This document shows positions 50,901-59,910 of a stretch of 64,000 nt of DNA, piece after piece. The notes beneath the pieces were generated by a model, which ran no database searches, was not told the origin of the DNA, and saw only the letters and a program-made list of their open reading frames with translations. Source of the DNA: Paraburkholderia solitsugae (GTDB lineage: Bacteria; Pseudomonadota; Gammaproteobacteria; Burkholderiales; Burkholderiaceae); the NCBI RefSeq assembly GCF_013177695.1, contig NZ_WOEY01000138.1:19594-83593 (forward strand). The letters are read 5' to 3'. How positions within the stretch are numbered: the stretch's first letter is position 1; every line of letters starts with the position of its first letter. The position numbers were made by a program, and so were the translations under genes.

Positions 50901-51860
50901 GTGGAAATTGGTTTTTGCGGTCCCGGTCTGATGGGCGCGCCGATGATCCGGCATCTGTTGCGCGCGGGGCATACCGTGCATGTCTGGAATCGCACGCGGG
51001 CCAAGGCAGAAGCGTTGTTGGCGGACGGCGCCAAGGTGGTCGATACGCCGCGCGAACTGGCCTCGCGGTGCGAGGCGGTGCTGCTGTGCGTCGCGGATGC
51101 GGCGGCTGTTGAAGAAACGGTGTTCGGCGCCGAGGGACTGCTGAGCGTGGATGCCGCCGCCCCGAGACGCGTGCGCTGGATCGTCGATCATTCCAGTATC
51201 CCGCCGGCAGCGACGAGAGCGTTCGCGCGGCGTGCGGCGACGGTTGCTGGCGCGACGGCGGCAAGCGCGGCCTCTAGTGGGGCCAAGGGCGGGCGAGAGT
51301 CTGAAGGCGAGGGCGGCGCAAGCGTCGGCTGGATCGACGCGCCCGTATCCGGCGGCGTAGCGGGTGCGACGGCGGGCACGCTGGCGATCATGGCGGGCGG
51401 CGCCGCGGCGGACGTCGAAGCGGTCACGCTGCTCCTCGGCGCGTATTCAGCCCGCGTTACGCATATGGGCGACGTTGGTGCGGGGCAGACCACCAAGCTC
51501 TGCAATCAGACCATTGTCACCGCAACCCTTGCGGCGATTGCCGAGGCGGTGAGCCTCGCGCAACGCAGCGGCATCGACGCCGCCAAACTGACGGAAGGCC
51601 TCGCCGGCGGCTGGGCCGATTCCGTCCTGCTGCAGATTTTCGTGCCGCGCATGACGCAAGGCGGCCTCGCGCCGATCGGCGCGTTCCGTACGTTCCAGAA
51701 GGACATCGACACGGTTGCCGCGACGGCGTACGAGACGGGCACGCCAATGCCGGTTTCGTCGACGGTCCAGCAACTGCTGCGTCTCGGCGCGGCGATGGGG
51801 CTAGGTGAGGCCGATCTGTCGGCCTTCATCGACGTTTTGCAGACGCCGCGTGGCGGCTAG
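50901..51860 (+). CDS. 3-hydroxyisobutyrate dehydrogenase-family NAD(P)-dependent oxidoreductase
   Basis: A 319-residue beta-hydroxyacid dehydrogenase. The Rossmann motif is GFCGPGLMGAPMIRHLLRAG, followed by HVWNRTRAKAEAL; the substrate motif DAPVSGGVAGATAGTLAIMA and the catalytic-Lys motif GAGQTTKLCNQ are present. Between them (about residues 115-145) is a Ser/Gly/Glu-rich insertion not usual for the family. GTG 50901 follows GAGG; a TTG two codons upstream is the alternative. The substrate is unknown (tartronate semialdehyde from the glyoxylate made by the ureide pathway is a possible but unproven choice). Confidence 0.87.
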   Translation: MEIGFCGPGLMGAPMIRHLLRAGHTVHVWNRTRAKAEALLADGAKVVDTPRELASRCEAVLLCVADAAAVEETVFGAEGLLSVDAAAPRRVRWIVDHSSIPPAATRAFARRAATVAGATAASAASSGAKGGRESEGEGGASVGWIDAPVSGGVAGATAGTLAIMAGGAAADVEAVTLLLGAYSARVTHMGDVGAGQTTKLCNQTIVTATLAAIAEAVSLAQRSGIDAAKLTEGLAGGWADSVLLQIFVPRMTQGGLAPIGAFRTFQKDIDTVAATAYETGTPMPVSSTVQQLLRLGAAMGLGEADLSAFIDVLQTPRGG

Positions 51861-52005
51861 ACGGCGCGCGGGAGGCGTGAACCGCACATGAACGCCACGT
51901 GAAAGCGGCGTCAAAACACGTGAACACGGCGCTCGCGTGGGTCGAATTCGCGATAACCTGCTAAAATATTGGGTTGTTCGCCGATATCACATTTAAGGAC
52001 GCGCC

Positions 52006-53598
52006 GTGCTGTCTACCGCCAATATCACCATGCAATTCGGGCCAAAGCCCCTCTTCGAGAACATCTCGGTCAAATTCGGGGGAGGGAACCGCTATGGCCT
52101 GATTGGTGCGAACGGCTGCGGCAAGTCCACCTTCATGAAGATCCTGGGTAGCGATCTGGAACCGAGCTCCGGCAACGTGATGCTCGAACCGAACGTCCGT
52201 CTCGGTAAGCTGCGCCAGGATCAGTTCGCGTACGAAGACGTGCGCGTGCTCGACGTCGTGATGATGGGTCACGCCGAAATGTGGGCCGCGATGACCGAGC
52301 GCGACGCGATCTACGCGAACCCCGACGCGACGGACGACGACTACATGCACGCCGCCGAACTCGAAGCGAAGTTCGCCGAGTACGACGGCTATACCGCCGA
52401 AGCGCGCGCGGGCGAGCTGCTGCTCGGCATCGGCATCGCGATCGAAGACCACAACGGCCCGATGAGCAACGTCGCACCGGGCTGGAAACTGCGCGTGCTG
52501 CTCGCACAGGCGCTGTTCTCGAAGCCGGACGTCCTGCTGCTGGACGAACCGACCAACAACCTGGACATCAACTCGATCCGTTGGCTGGAAGACGTGCTCA
52601 ACCAGTACAACTCGACGATGATCATCATCTCGCACGATCGTCACTTTCTGAACCAGGTCTGCACGCACATGGCCGACATGGACTTCGGCACGCTGAAGGT
52701 CTATCCGGGCAACTACGACGACTACATGCTGGCCAGCACGCAGGCGCGCGAGCGTCAGCAGAACGCCAACGCCAAGGCCAAGGAACGGGTCGCCGACCTG
52801 CAGGACTTCGTGCGCCGCTTCTCGGCGAACAAGTCGAAGGCGCGTCAGGCTACCAGCCGTCTGAAGATGATCGACAAGATCAAGATCGAGGAATTCAAGC
52901 CGTCGTCGCGGCAGAACCCGTTCATCCGCTTCGAGTACGAGAAGAAGCTGCATAACATCGCCGTGGTGGCGGACAAGATCTCGAAGAAGTACGAGCGTGC
53001 GATCTTCAACGATTTCAGCATTAGCGTGCAGCCGGGCGAGCGTATCGCGATCATCGGCGAGAACGGCGCGGGCAAGACCACGCTGCTGCGCTCGCTGCTT
53101 GGCAAGCTTACGCTGGACCACGGCACGGTGAAGTGGGCTGAAAATGCGAACATCGGTTACATGCCGCAGGATACGTATGAAGAGTTCCCGGACGACGTCA
53201 CGCTGATGGACTGGATCGATGGCTACCGCCAGGAAGGCGACGACGAGCAGATGGTGCGCGGCACGCTCGGCCGTCTTCTGTTCAATGCCGACGACATCCG
53301 CAAGTCGGTCAAGGTGCTCTCCGGTGGCGAAAAGGGCCGCATGATCTGGGGCAAGCTGATGCTGGGCCGCCACAACGTGATGCTGATGGACGAGCCGACC
53401 AACCACATGGACATGGAGTCGATCGAATCGCTGCAGATCGCGCTCGACAAGTACGAAGGCACGCTGATTTTCGTGTCCCACGACCGTGAGTTCGTAAGCG
53501 GTCTCGCGAACCGGATCATCGAAGTGAAGACCAACGGCACGCTGAACGACTTCGGCGGCAACTACGAAGAGTTCCTGACGAGCCAGGGCGTGCAGTAA
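52006..53598 (+). CDS. ybiT: ABC-F ATPase, YbiT-like
   Basis: A 530-residue soluble ABC-F protein with two ATPase domains and the inter-domain linker that contacts the ribosome. Domain 1: GANGCGKST and LLLDEPTNNLD; domain 2: GENGAGKTT, LSGGEKGRM and LMDEPTNHMD. The N-terminus MLSTANITMQFGPKPLFENI and linker RFSANKSKARQATSR match the YbiT group. GTG 52006 follows AAGGA. ABC-F proteins act on translation, not transport. Confidence 0.93.
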   Translation: MLSTANITMQFGPKPLFENISVKFGGGNRYGLIGANGCGKSTFMKILGSDLEPSSGNVMLEPNVRLGKLRQDQFAYEDVRVLDVVMMGHAEMWAAMTERDAIYANPDATDDDYMHAAELEAKFAEYDGYTAEARAGELLLGIGIAIEDHNGPMSNVAPGWKLRVLLAQALFSKPDVLLLDEPTNNLDINSIRWLEDVLNQYNSTMIIISHDRHFLNQVCTHMADMDFGTLKVYPGNYDDYMLASTQARERQQNANAKAKERVADLQDFVRRFSANKSKARQATSRLKMIDKIKIEEFKPSSRQNPFIRFEYEKKLHNIAVVADKISKKYERAIFNDFSISVQPGERIAIIGENGAGKTTLLRSLLGKLTLDHGTVKWAENANIGYMPQDTYEEFPDDVTLMDWIDGYRQEGDDEQMVRGTLGRLLFNADDIRKSVKVLSGGEKGRMIWGKLMLGRHNVMLMDEPTNHMDMESIESLQIALDKYEGTLIFVSHDREFVSGLANRIIEVKTNGTLNDFGGNYEEFLTSQGVQ

Positions 53599-53630
53599 GC
53601 GTTCCTCGCTTCGCGGTGTCGCGTCAAGCA

Positions 53631-53660
53631 AAGCCCGCTTCTTCGAAGCGGGCTTTTTTT
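53631..53660 (+). terminator. rho-independent terminator after ybiT
   Basis: AAGCCCGCTTC, loop TT, GAAGCGGGCTT followed by TTTTT. Confidence 0.9.
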
Positions 53661-53892
53661 ATGGTGGGCGTCTTGCGCGCCGGTTTCGGTTTTTCTATGC
53701 GCGGCGGGCCCACGGATCTGCGGACCCGCAAGCGTCGTGACGGAAGATCCATAAATCTTACGGTGAAGTGACCAACATCAACTAACCAGACTCAAAACCA
53801 GACCGGCAAACCGGCTCATTGACCCAAAGCAACGCACGCCGTGCCCGACGACCGATTATCACCGCTTCGATAGTCCACCCATCGGGTCGTCA

Positions 53893-55083
53893 ATGCTCAC
53901 CTCTCACTCTTTCCCACCGCTCGTCATCCGTGGCCGCTCGCTGCTTCCGATCGTACAAGGCGGCATGGGCGTCGGCATCTCGGCCCACCGGCTGGCAGGC
54001 AGCGTCGCCCGCGAGGGCGCACTCGGCACCATCGCCAGCATCGACCTGTGCCATCATCATCAGGATCTGATCGAACTCTGCCGGCAATCCCCGGATCGGG
54101 CCACGCTCGAACAGGCGAACCTCACCGCGCTGGCCCGTGAAATCCACGCCGCCAAAGCACTCAGCGAAGGCCGCGGCATGATCGCGGTCAACGTGATGAA
54201 GGCCGTCAACGCACAAGCAGATTACGTGCGCGTCGCCTGCGAGAACCGCGCCGATGCGATCGTCATGGGCGCGGGCCTGCCGCTCGATTTGCCGGACATG
54301 ACCCAGGGCCACGACATCGCGCTGATCCCAATCCTGTCGGATAGCCGCGGCGTCGCACTGGTGCTGAAGAAGTGGATGAAGAAGGGCCGTTTGCCCGACG
54401 CCGTCGTGATCGAACACCCGGCCCACGCAGGCGGCCATCTCGGCGTGACCAACCTCGCGGACATGCAAGACCCGCGCTTCGATTTCCTGCGTGTACTGGA
54501 GGAACTCGATGCGGTATTCACGTCGCTCGGATTGAGTCGCAAGGACGTGCCCTTGATCGTCGCGGGCGGCATCAATAGTCACGAAGCCGTGCGCGAGTTG
54601 CTGAGCGCGGGTGCCGGCGGCGTACAGCTCGGCACACCGTTCGCCGTCACCGAGGAAGGCGACGCGCATCCGAACTTCAAACGCGTGCTGGCCGAAGCGA
54701 CGCCCGACGACATCGTCGAATTCGTCAGCGTCACGGGGCTGCCCGCGCGCGCCGTGAAAACGCCGTGGCTGATGCGCTATCTGCGTCACGAAACGAAAAT
54801 CCGCGAGAAGATCGGTGCGCTCAAACATGCCTGTCCGACCGCGCTCGAATGCCTCAGCGTCTGTGGTTGGCGCGACGGTGTCGAGAAGTTCGGCCACTTC
54901 TGTATCGACACGCGGCTCGCCGCCGCATTGCGCGGCGACGTGGCCAATGGGCTGTTCTTTCGCGGCCGCGAAGCCTTGCCGTTCGGCACGGCCATTCGCA
55001 GCGTCCACGACCTGATCGAACTGCTGCTGACCGGCGCGACGCGACCCGCTGTCGCAGGGCGATGGGCGTTCTCGCCTGGTTGA
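53893..55083 (+). CDS. nitronate monooxygenase (2-nitropropane dioxygenase family)
   Basis: A 396-residue FMN-dependent TIM-barrel enzyme. Features: PIVQGGMGVGISAHRLAGSV at the N-terminus, the catalytic-base region EHPAHAGGHLG (His178, His182), IVAGGINSHEAVRELLSAGA with the FMN phosphate loop, and GVQLGTPFAVTEE. It detoxifies nitronates such as propionate-3-nitronate. ATG 53893 begins MLTSHSFPPLVIRGR. It is followed by an OmpW gene after 69 bp. Confidence 0.9.
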   Translation: MLTSHSFPPLVIRGRSLLPIVQGGMGVGISAHRLAGSVAREGALGTIASIDLCHHHQDLIELCRQSPDRATLEQANLTALAREIHAAKALSEGRGMIAVNVMKAVNAQADYVRVACENRADAIVMGAGLPLDLPDMTQGHDIALIPILSDSRGVALVLKKWMKKGRLPDAVVIEHPAHAGGHLGVTNLADMQDPRFDFLRVLEELDAVFTSLGLSRKDVPLIVAGGINSHEAVRELLSAGAGGVQLGTPFAVTEEGDAHPNFKRVLAEATPDDIVEFVSVTGLPARAVKTPWLMRYLRHETKIREKIGALKHACPTALECLSVCGWRDGVEKFGHFCIDTRLAAALRGDVANGLFFRGREALPFGTAIRSVHDLIELLLTGATRPAVAGRWAFSPG

Positions 55084-55152
55084 TACGGGTCAACGTGAAG
55101 CCGCACGGGACCTTCGACAATCCCCGCACGCAAACAACACTCGGGGAAGCAC

Positions 55153-55815
55153 ATGAAGCACTCACTCAGGAACAGAATCAAGGCCGCCGCCGTCGCGTCG
55201 TGCCTGCTAGGCGCTGGCGCGCTGGCTTCGCAAGCTCAGGCTCAGGTTGCCGGCGACGACCTGATGAGCGGCATTCACGCCGGCGACGTACTGGTGCGTC
55301 TGCGCGCCATCAGCATCATGCCGGACGTGAAAACCAACCAGTCGCTGTCGGCGCTCAACGTGGGCGTCAACAACGCCATCGTGCCGGAGCTGGATCTGAC
55401 CTACATGATCCGCGATTACCTCGGCGTCGAGCTGATTCTCGGCACGTCGCGCCATCAGCTGACGTCGAGCCTCGGCAACCTTGGCGGCGTGAACGTGTTA
55501 CCGCCCACACTGTTGTTGCAATATCACTTCAACCACGCAGGTCGTATCCGTCCGTACGTCGGTGCGGGTCTGAACTACACGTTGTTCTATAACAACGGCT
55601 TGAACGCCGGTGGTCAGCCGATTTCGATCACTAACCACAGCTTTGGCCCCGCATTGCAGGCAGGTGTGGACGTGCAGGTGACCAAGTCGCTGTTCGTCAA
55701 TGCGGACATCAAGAAGATCTGGATGCACACCGACGCAACGCTCGGTGGTCAGCCGCTCGGCAGGCTGAATATCGATCCGGTGGTGGTCGGTTTGGGTGTC
55801 GGTATGCGGTTCTGA
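55153..55815 (+). CDS. OmpW family outer membrane protein (second copy)
   Basis: A 220-residue eight-strand beta-barrel protein: signal peptide MKHSLRNRIKAAAVASCLLG to about SQAQAQ, then DVLVRLRAISIMPD (the first OmpW strand), ELDLTYMIRDYLGVELI, HAGRIRPYVGAGLNYTLFYN and the terminal GLGVGMRF. It is shorter than the copy at 19543 and closer to E. coli OmpW in layout. GGGGAAGCAC precedes the ATG. Confidence 0.92.
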   Translation: MKHSLRNRIKAAAVASCLLGAGALASQAQAQVAGDDLMSGIHAGDVLVRLRAISIMPDVKTNQSLSALNVGVNNAIVPELDLTYMIRDYLGVELILGTSRHQLTSSLGNLGGVNVLPPTLLLQYHFNHAGRIRPYVGAGLNYTLFYNNGLNAGGQPISITNHSFGPALQAGVDVQVTKSLFVNADIKKIWMHTDATLGGQPLGRLNIDPVVVGLGVGMRF

Positions 55816-55848
55816 TTGCCGCGCGGGAGAATCCGCGCTCGTCATGCA

Positions 55849-55876
55849 AAAACGCCGGACTCTCCGGCGTTTTTTT
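55849..55876. terminator. bidirectional terminator between ompW and DUF1289 genes
   Basis: AAAAACGCCGGA, loop CTC, TCCGGCGTTTTTTT; A-run on one side and T-run on the other serve both convergent genes. Confidence 0.9.
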
Positions 55877-55949
55877 GCAATCACAATCCCAATCGGGAGA
55901 CGGGTCCTCCAGCAGTCGGGCCGATGCGGGTGGCCGTGGCGCGAGGAGG

Positions 55950-56153
55950 CTACAGCTTGTCGTTCTTGAAGCGCATTGCAGTGCCGTCCTGCTCGATGCG
56001 TACCCAGACGGCGCGCTTTTCCTCGTCGCTCAGGAACACCCAGTTGGACACCTCGGTGGCGGTGCGGCCGCAGCCTTTGCAGACCTCGTCAAAAAGCGTG
56101 GAACAGACGCCGATGCACGGGCTGTCGGGAAGATCGTGGAGATTCGAAGCCAT
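55950..56153 (-). CDS. DUF1289 small Cys-rich protein
   Basis: A 67-residue protein with four Cys in SPCIGVCSTLFDEVCKGCGR, followed by TATEVSNWVFLSDEEKRAVW, the DUF1289 signature. The cysteines suggest zinc or iron-sulfur binding. Function unknown; no signal peptide. Confidence 0.88.
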   Translation of the reverse strand: MASNLHDLPDSPCIGVCSTLFDEVCKGCGRTATEVSNWVFLSDEEKRAVWVRIEQDGTAMRFKNDKL

Positions 56154-56624
56154 CGGAAACCTTGGGGCGGAGAAGCGGAGTTGCGCTATGTTAACCGATG
56201 CGGCGATCGTGGCCCGGCGTCGCGCTCACCGTGGCACAGATGCATGCACGATTGGCCGTATCCTCTGCCGCCTTCGTCCCGCAACAGCGAGATGCTCGGG
56301 AAATGCTTACAAAACCACTTCATTCAGACTGCACGCGCTCGTAAGCGACGTACCCATGGCGAGACCGCAGCAACTTGACAACGAGATAACACTGAGGCTG
56401 CCACTGGTGTTTTTTTCGGGTAGACACGCGCCGATAACCCGCTAAAATTGCGCCCATTTTGTAGCGGCACGGCTTACGCTGTACCGTTTGCGCGACAGCC
56501 TGGCATTTTTTTTGGTGCGCGCAATAATTAATGGTAGTTTTCGGTTTTTCAGGGGAGCCGCGTGCGGTATGCCGCGGCGTGGGCGAAGACGGTCGGCTTG
56601 GGCCGGCCAGGATCGGAGAACGGG
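56154..56624. other. 471-bp gap upstream of potF
   Basis: No gene is seen. The last 150 bp contain T-rich runs (TTTTTTTT at 56507) and an AT-rich TAATTAAT near 56525, which could be the potF promoter region. GGAG at 56615 is the potF ribosome site. Confidence 0.4.
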
Positions 56625-57725
56625 ATGAAAAGACGGGTAGTGGGGCAAGTGGCAGCGCTGATCTTGTGCGCGACACCGTGGTTGACGGCCGCTGCGAAAG
56701 ATACGCAGCTGAACGTGTATAACTGGTCCGATTACATCGCCAAGGACACGATTCCGAACTTCACCAAGCAGACTGGCGTCCAGGTCAAATACGACAACTA
56801 CGACAGCGACGACACGCTGCAAGCCAAGCTCCTGACCGGTAATTCCGGTTACGACATCGTCGTGCCGACCAGCAATTACGCCGGCAAGCAGATCGCTGCG
56901 GGCATCTTCGCGCCGCTCGACAAATCGAAACTGCCGAACCTGAAGTATCTCGATCCCTCGCTGATGGCCCTCGTGGCCGGCGCCGATCCGGGCAACAAGT
57001 ACACGGTGCCCTGGGCATACGGCACGACCGGCCTCGGCTACAACGTCACCAAGGTCCAGCAGATCCTCGGCAAGAACGTGCCGCTCGACAACTGGGACAT
57101 CCTCTTCAAGCCGGAAAACATCTCGAAGCTGAAAGCGTGCGGCGTGTCCGTGCTCGACGCGCCGGACCAGATGTTTGCCGCCGCGCTTCACTACATCGGC
57201 AAGGATCCGATGAGCACGAACCCGGCCGACTATCGCGCCGCGCTCGAGATGATGAAGAAGATCCGCCCGTACATCACGCAGTTCAACTCGTCGGGCTACA
57301 TCAATGACCTGGTCGGCGGCGACGTGTGCTTCGCGTACGGCTGGTCGGGCGACGTCGTGATCGCCAAGCATCGCGCGGTCGAGGCGAAGAAGCCGTTCAA
57401 GGTCGAGTACTACATTCCGAAGGGCGGTGCGCCGGTGTGGTTCGACGTGATGGCGATTCCGAAAGACGCGAAGAACAAGGAAGCCGCGCTCGAGTGGATC
57501 AACTACATCGAAACGCCGCAGGTTCACGCCGCGATCACCAACGCCGTCTACTATCCGAGCGCCAACCTCGAAGCGCGCAAGTATGTGGACAAGGACGTGG
57601 CAAACGACCCGGCCGTGTACCCGCCGCCTGACGTCATCAAGACGCTGTTCCTGTTGAAGCCGCTGCCGCCGGAAATCCAGCGGCTGCAAACGCGACTGTG
57701 GACTGAATTCAAGTCCGGCCGCTGA
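56625..57725 (+). CDS. potF: putrescine-type ABC transporter periplasmic binding protein
   Basis: A 366-residue PotF/PotD-like binding protein. The signal peptide ends near WLTAAA. Mature patterns: LNVYNWSDYIAKDTIPNFTK, VKYDNYDSDDTLQAKLLTGN, GYDIVVPTSNYAGKQI and VPWAYGTTGLGYN. Start ATG 56625 follows GGAG; an upstream ATG at 56562 is not used. It heads the potFGHI operon; putrescine is the best guess because the residue pattern and four-gene order are those of PotFGHI. Confidence 0.92.
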   Translation: MKRRVVGQVAALILCATPWLTAAAKDTQLNVYNWSDYIAKDTIPNFTKQTGVQVKYDNYDSDDTLQAKLLTGNSGYDIVVPTSNYAGKQIAAGIFAPLDKSKLPNLKYLDPSLMALVAGADPGNKYTVPWAYGTTGLGYNVTKVQQILGKNVPLDNWDILFKPENISKLKACGVSVLDAPDQMFAAALHYIGKDPMSTNPADYRAALEMMKKIRPYITQFNSSGYINDLVGGDVCFAYGWSGDVVIAKHRAVEAKKPFKVEYYIPKGGAPVWFDVMAIPKDAKNKEAALEWINYIETPQVHAAITNAVYYPSANLEARKYVDKDVANDPAVYPPPDVIKTLFLLKPLPPEIQRLQTRLWTEFKSGR

Positions 57726-57760
57726 TCCGCGGCCTGAGTGAACGGGTAAGTATCATCATG

Positions 57761-57789
57761 AAGCCCTCGGTGTCCACCGGGGGCTTTGT
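57761..57789 (+). terminator. hairpin between potF and potG (attenuator candidate)
   Basis: AAGCCCTCGGTG pairs with CACCGGGGGCTT (one wobble), followed by TGTT. It may let binding protein be made in excess of the rest. Confidence 0.55.
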
Positions 57790-57814
57790 TCGTCAAACGC
57801 CGGAGTAAAGCATT

Positions 57815-58984
57815 GTGATGAGTAGTGACCAGTCGGGCGCGCTGGCAGGGGCCGCCGCGCCGTTCCCGGGCCTGAACGCCGCAGCGGGCGACGCCGCAGA
57901 GAATTTCGTTCAGATCGTCGACATCGTGAAAAAGTTCGGCGAGACCGCGGCGGTCAAAGGAGTCAACCTGTCGGTAAAAAAGGGCGAGCTGTTCGCGCTG
58001 CTTGGCAGTTCTGGCTGTGGCAAGTCGACCTTGTTGCGCATGTTGGCCGGCCTCGAATCGATCACGTCGGGCAAGATCCTGATCGACGGCGAAGACCTTG
58101 CGCAATTGCCGCCTTATCGCCGGCCGGTCAACATGATGTTCCAGTCGTACGCACTGTTTCCGCACATGACGGTCGAGGCCAACGTCGCCTTCGGCCTGAA
58201 GCAGGAAGGCGTGCCGAAATCTGAACTGAAAGACCGCGTGCAGAACGCGCTCGATCTCGTGCAGATGGGCCGCTTTGCGAAGCGCAAGCCGCATCAGCTC
58301 TCCGGCGGTCAGCAGCAGCGTGTGGCGCTCGCGCGCTCGCTCGTCAAGCGGCCGAAGCTGTTGTTGCTCGACGAGCCGATGTCCGCGCTCGACAAACAGA
58401 TCCGTCAGCGCACGCAGATCGAACTGGTCAACATTCTCGACAAGGTCGGCGTGACCTGCATGATGGTGACGCACGACCAGGAAGAGGCGATGACGATGGC
58501 GGACCGTCTTGCCGTGATGAGTGAAGGCGAGATCATCCAGCTCGGCACACCGCACGAAGTGTACGAATATCCGAATTGCCGTTTTTCAGCTGAGTTCATC
58601 GGTTCGACCAATCTGTTCGACGGCAACGTCGTCGAAGACGAACCCGATCACGTGTTCATCGAAACCCCCGACCTGCCGGTCCGTCTCTACGTGAGCCACG
58701 GCATTACCGGGCCGCTCGGCATGCCGGTGACGATCTCTGTGCGGCCCGAGCGTATCGCGCTCACGCGCAAGCCGCCTGAAGGCGCGAACAACTGGGGCAA
58801 GGGCGTTGTCACGAATGTCGCTTACATGGGCGGCTACTCGCTGTATCACGTGAAGCTCGACGCCGGCAAAACGGTGATTGCCAACGTGACGAGCCTGGCA
58901 TTGACGGAGATCGACCCGCCCACCTGGGGCGACGAAGTGTATGTGCGCTGGAGCGCGTCGGCCGGTGTGGTGCTGACGTCATGA
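57815..58984 (+). CDS. potG: putrescine ABC transporter ATP-binding protein
   Basis: A 389-residue ATPase: Walker A GSSGCGKST, signature LSGGQQQRVALARSL, Walker B LLLLDEPMSALD, and a C-terminal TOBE domain (SVRPERIALTRKPPEG onward). GTG 57815 or ATG 57818 is the start; CGGAG lies 9-12 bases upstream. The stop overlaps the potH ATG. Confidence 0.93.
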   Translation: MMSSDQSGALAGAAAPFPGLNAAAGDAAENFVQIVDIVKKFGETAAVKGVNLSVKKGELFALLGSSGCGKSTLLRMLAGLESITSGKILIDGEDLAQLPPYRRPVNMMFQSYALFPHMTVEANVAFGLKQEGVPKSELKDRVQNALDLVQMGRFAKRKPHQLSGGQQQRVALARSLVKRPKLLLLDEPMSALDKQIRQRTQIELVNILDKVGVTCMMVTHDQEEAMTMADRLAVMSEGEIIQLGTPHEVYEYPNCRFSAEFIGSTNLFDGNVVEDEPDHVFIETPDLPVRLYVSHGITGPLGMPVTISVRPERIALTRKPPEGANNWGKGVVTNVAYMGGYSLYHVKLDAGKTVIANVTSLALTEIDPPTWGDEVYVRWSASAGVVLTS

Positions 58985-59910
58985 AGCGCTCGATCAGTTC
59001 TCTGGCGTCGTGGCCGGTGCGCCGTTTCAACCTGAACGGCCGCACCGCGGTGGTGGCCGGGCCGTTCATCTGGCTGCTGCTGTTCTTCCTTGTGCCGTTC
59101 CTGCTGGTCGTGAAGATCAGCTTTGCCGATTTGCAGCTTGGCATTCCGCCCTATACGGAACTGACCACGTACACGGATGGTGTGGTTCACGTCGCGCTGG
59201 ACCTGTCGCACTATGCGTTTCTGCTGACCGACAGCCTGTATTTCGCGACCTATGTGAATTCGGTGGTGGTCGCGGCGATATCCACGTTGCTGTGTTTGCT
59301 GATCGGGTATCCGATGGCGTACTACATTGCGCGATCGAATCCGGCGAGCCGCAATCTGTTGATGATGGCCGTGATGCTACCGTTCTGGACGTCGTTTCTG
59401 ATTCGCGTGTATGCATGGATCGGCATCCTAAAGAATAACGGCTTGCTGAACAACTTCCTGATGTCGACCGGGTTGATCCATACGCCGATCGAGCTGTACC
59501 ACACGAACACCGCGGTTTATATCGGCATGGTGTATTCGTACCTGCCGTTTCTCGTGATGCCGCTGTATGCGCATCTGGTGAAGATGGACATGACGTTGCT
59601 GGAAGCCGCTTACGATCTCGGCGCGAAGCCGTGGCGGGCGTTCTGGCAGATTACCTTGCCGCTGTCGAAGAACGGCATCATTGCCGGTTGTTTGCTGGTG
59701 TTTATTCCGGCGGTAGGCGAGTACGTGATTCCGGAATTGCTGGGCGGCGCGAACACGCTGATGATTGGCCGTGTGATGTGGAATGAGTTTTTCGACAATG
59801 CCGATTGGCCGATGGCGTCTGCCGTGACGTGCGCGATGGTGTTGTTGTTATTGGTGCCGATGGCGTTTTTCCAGTACGCGCAGGCGAAGGCGATGGAGGA
59901 AAGACGCTGA
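58981..59910 (+). CDS. potH: putrescine ABC transporter permease PotH
   Basis: A 309-residue permease with about six helices and the cytoplasmic EAA loop (LEAAYDLGAKPWRAFWQITLPLSKNG). ATG overlaps the potG stop and the stop overlaps the potI start, so all three are coupled. Third-position T and G rise towards the 3' end compared with potG. Confidence 0.93.
   Translation: MKRSISSLASWPVRRFNLNGRTAVVAGPFIWLLLFFLVPFLLVVKISFADLQLGIPPYTELTTYTDGVVHVALDLSHYAFLLTDSLYFATYVNSVVVAAISTLLCLLIGYPMAYYIARSNPASRNLLMMAVMLPFWTSFLIRVYAWIGILKNNGLLNNFLMSTGLIHTPIELYHTNTAVYIGMVYSYLPFLVMPLYAHLVKMDMTLLEAAYDLGAKPWRAFWQITLPLSKNGIIAGCLLVFIPAVGEYVIPELLGGANTLMIGRVMWNEFFDNADWPMASAVTCAMVLLLLVPMAFFQYAQAKAMEERR

Noticed and set aside
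51961..53631. 556-codon reverse-strand frame opposite ybiT
   Set aside because: The plus strand encodes an unmistakable ABC-F protein; the antisense frame results from GC-rich codon use and shows no known motif.
53890..55008. 372-codon reverse-strand frame opposite nitronate monooxygenase
   Set aside because: Shadow of a gene with strong family motifs on the plus strand.
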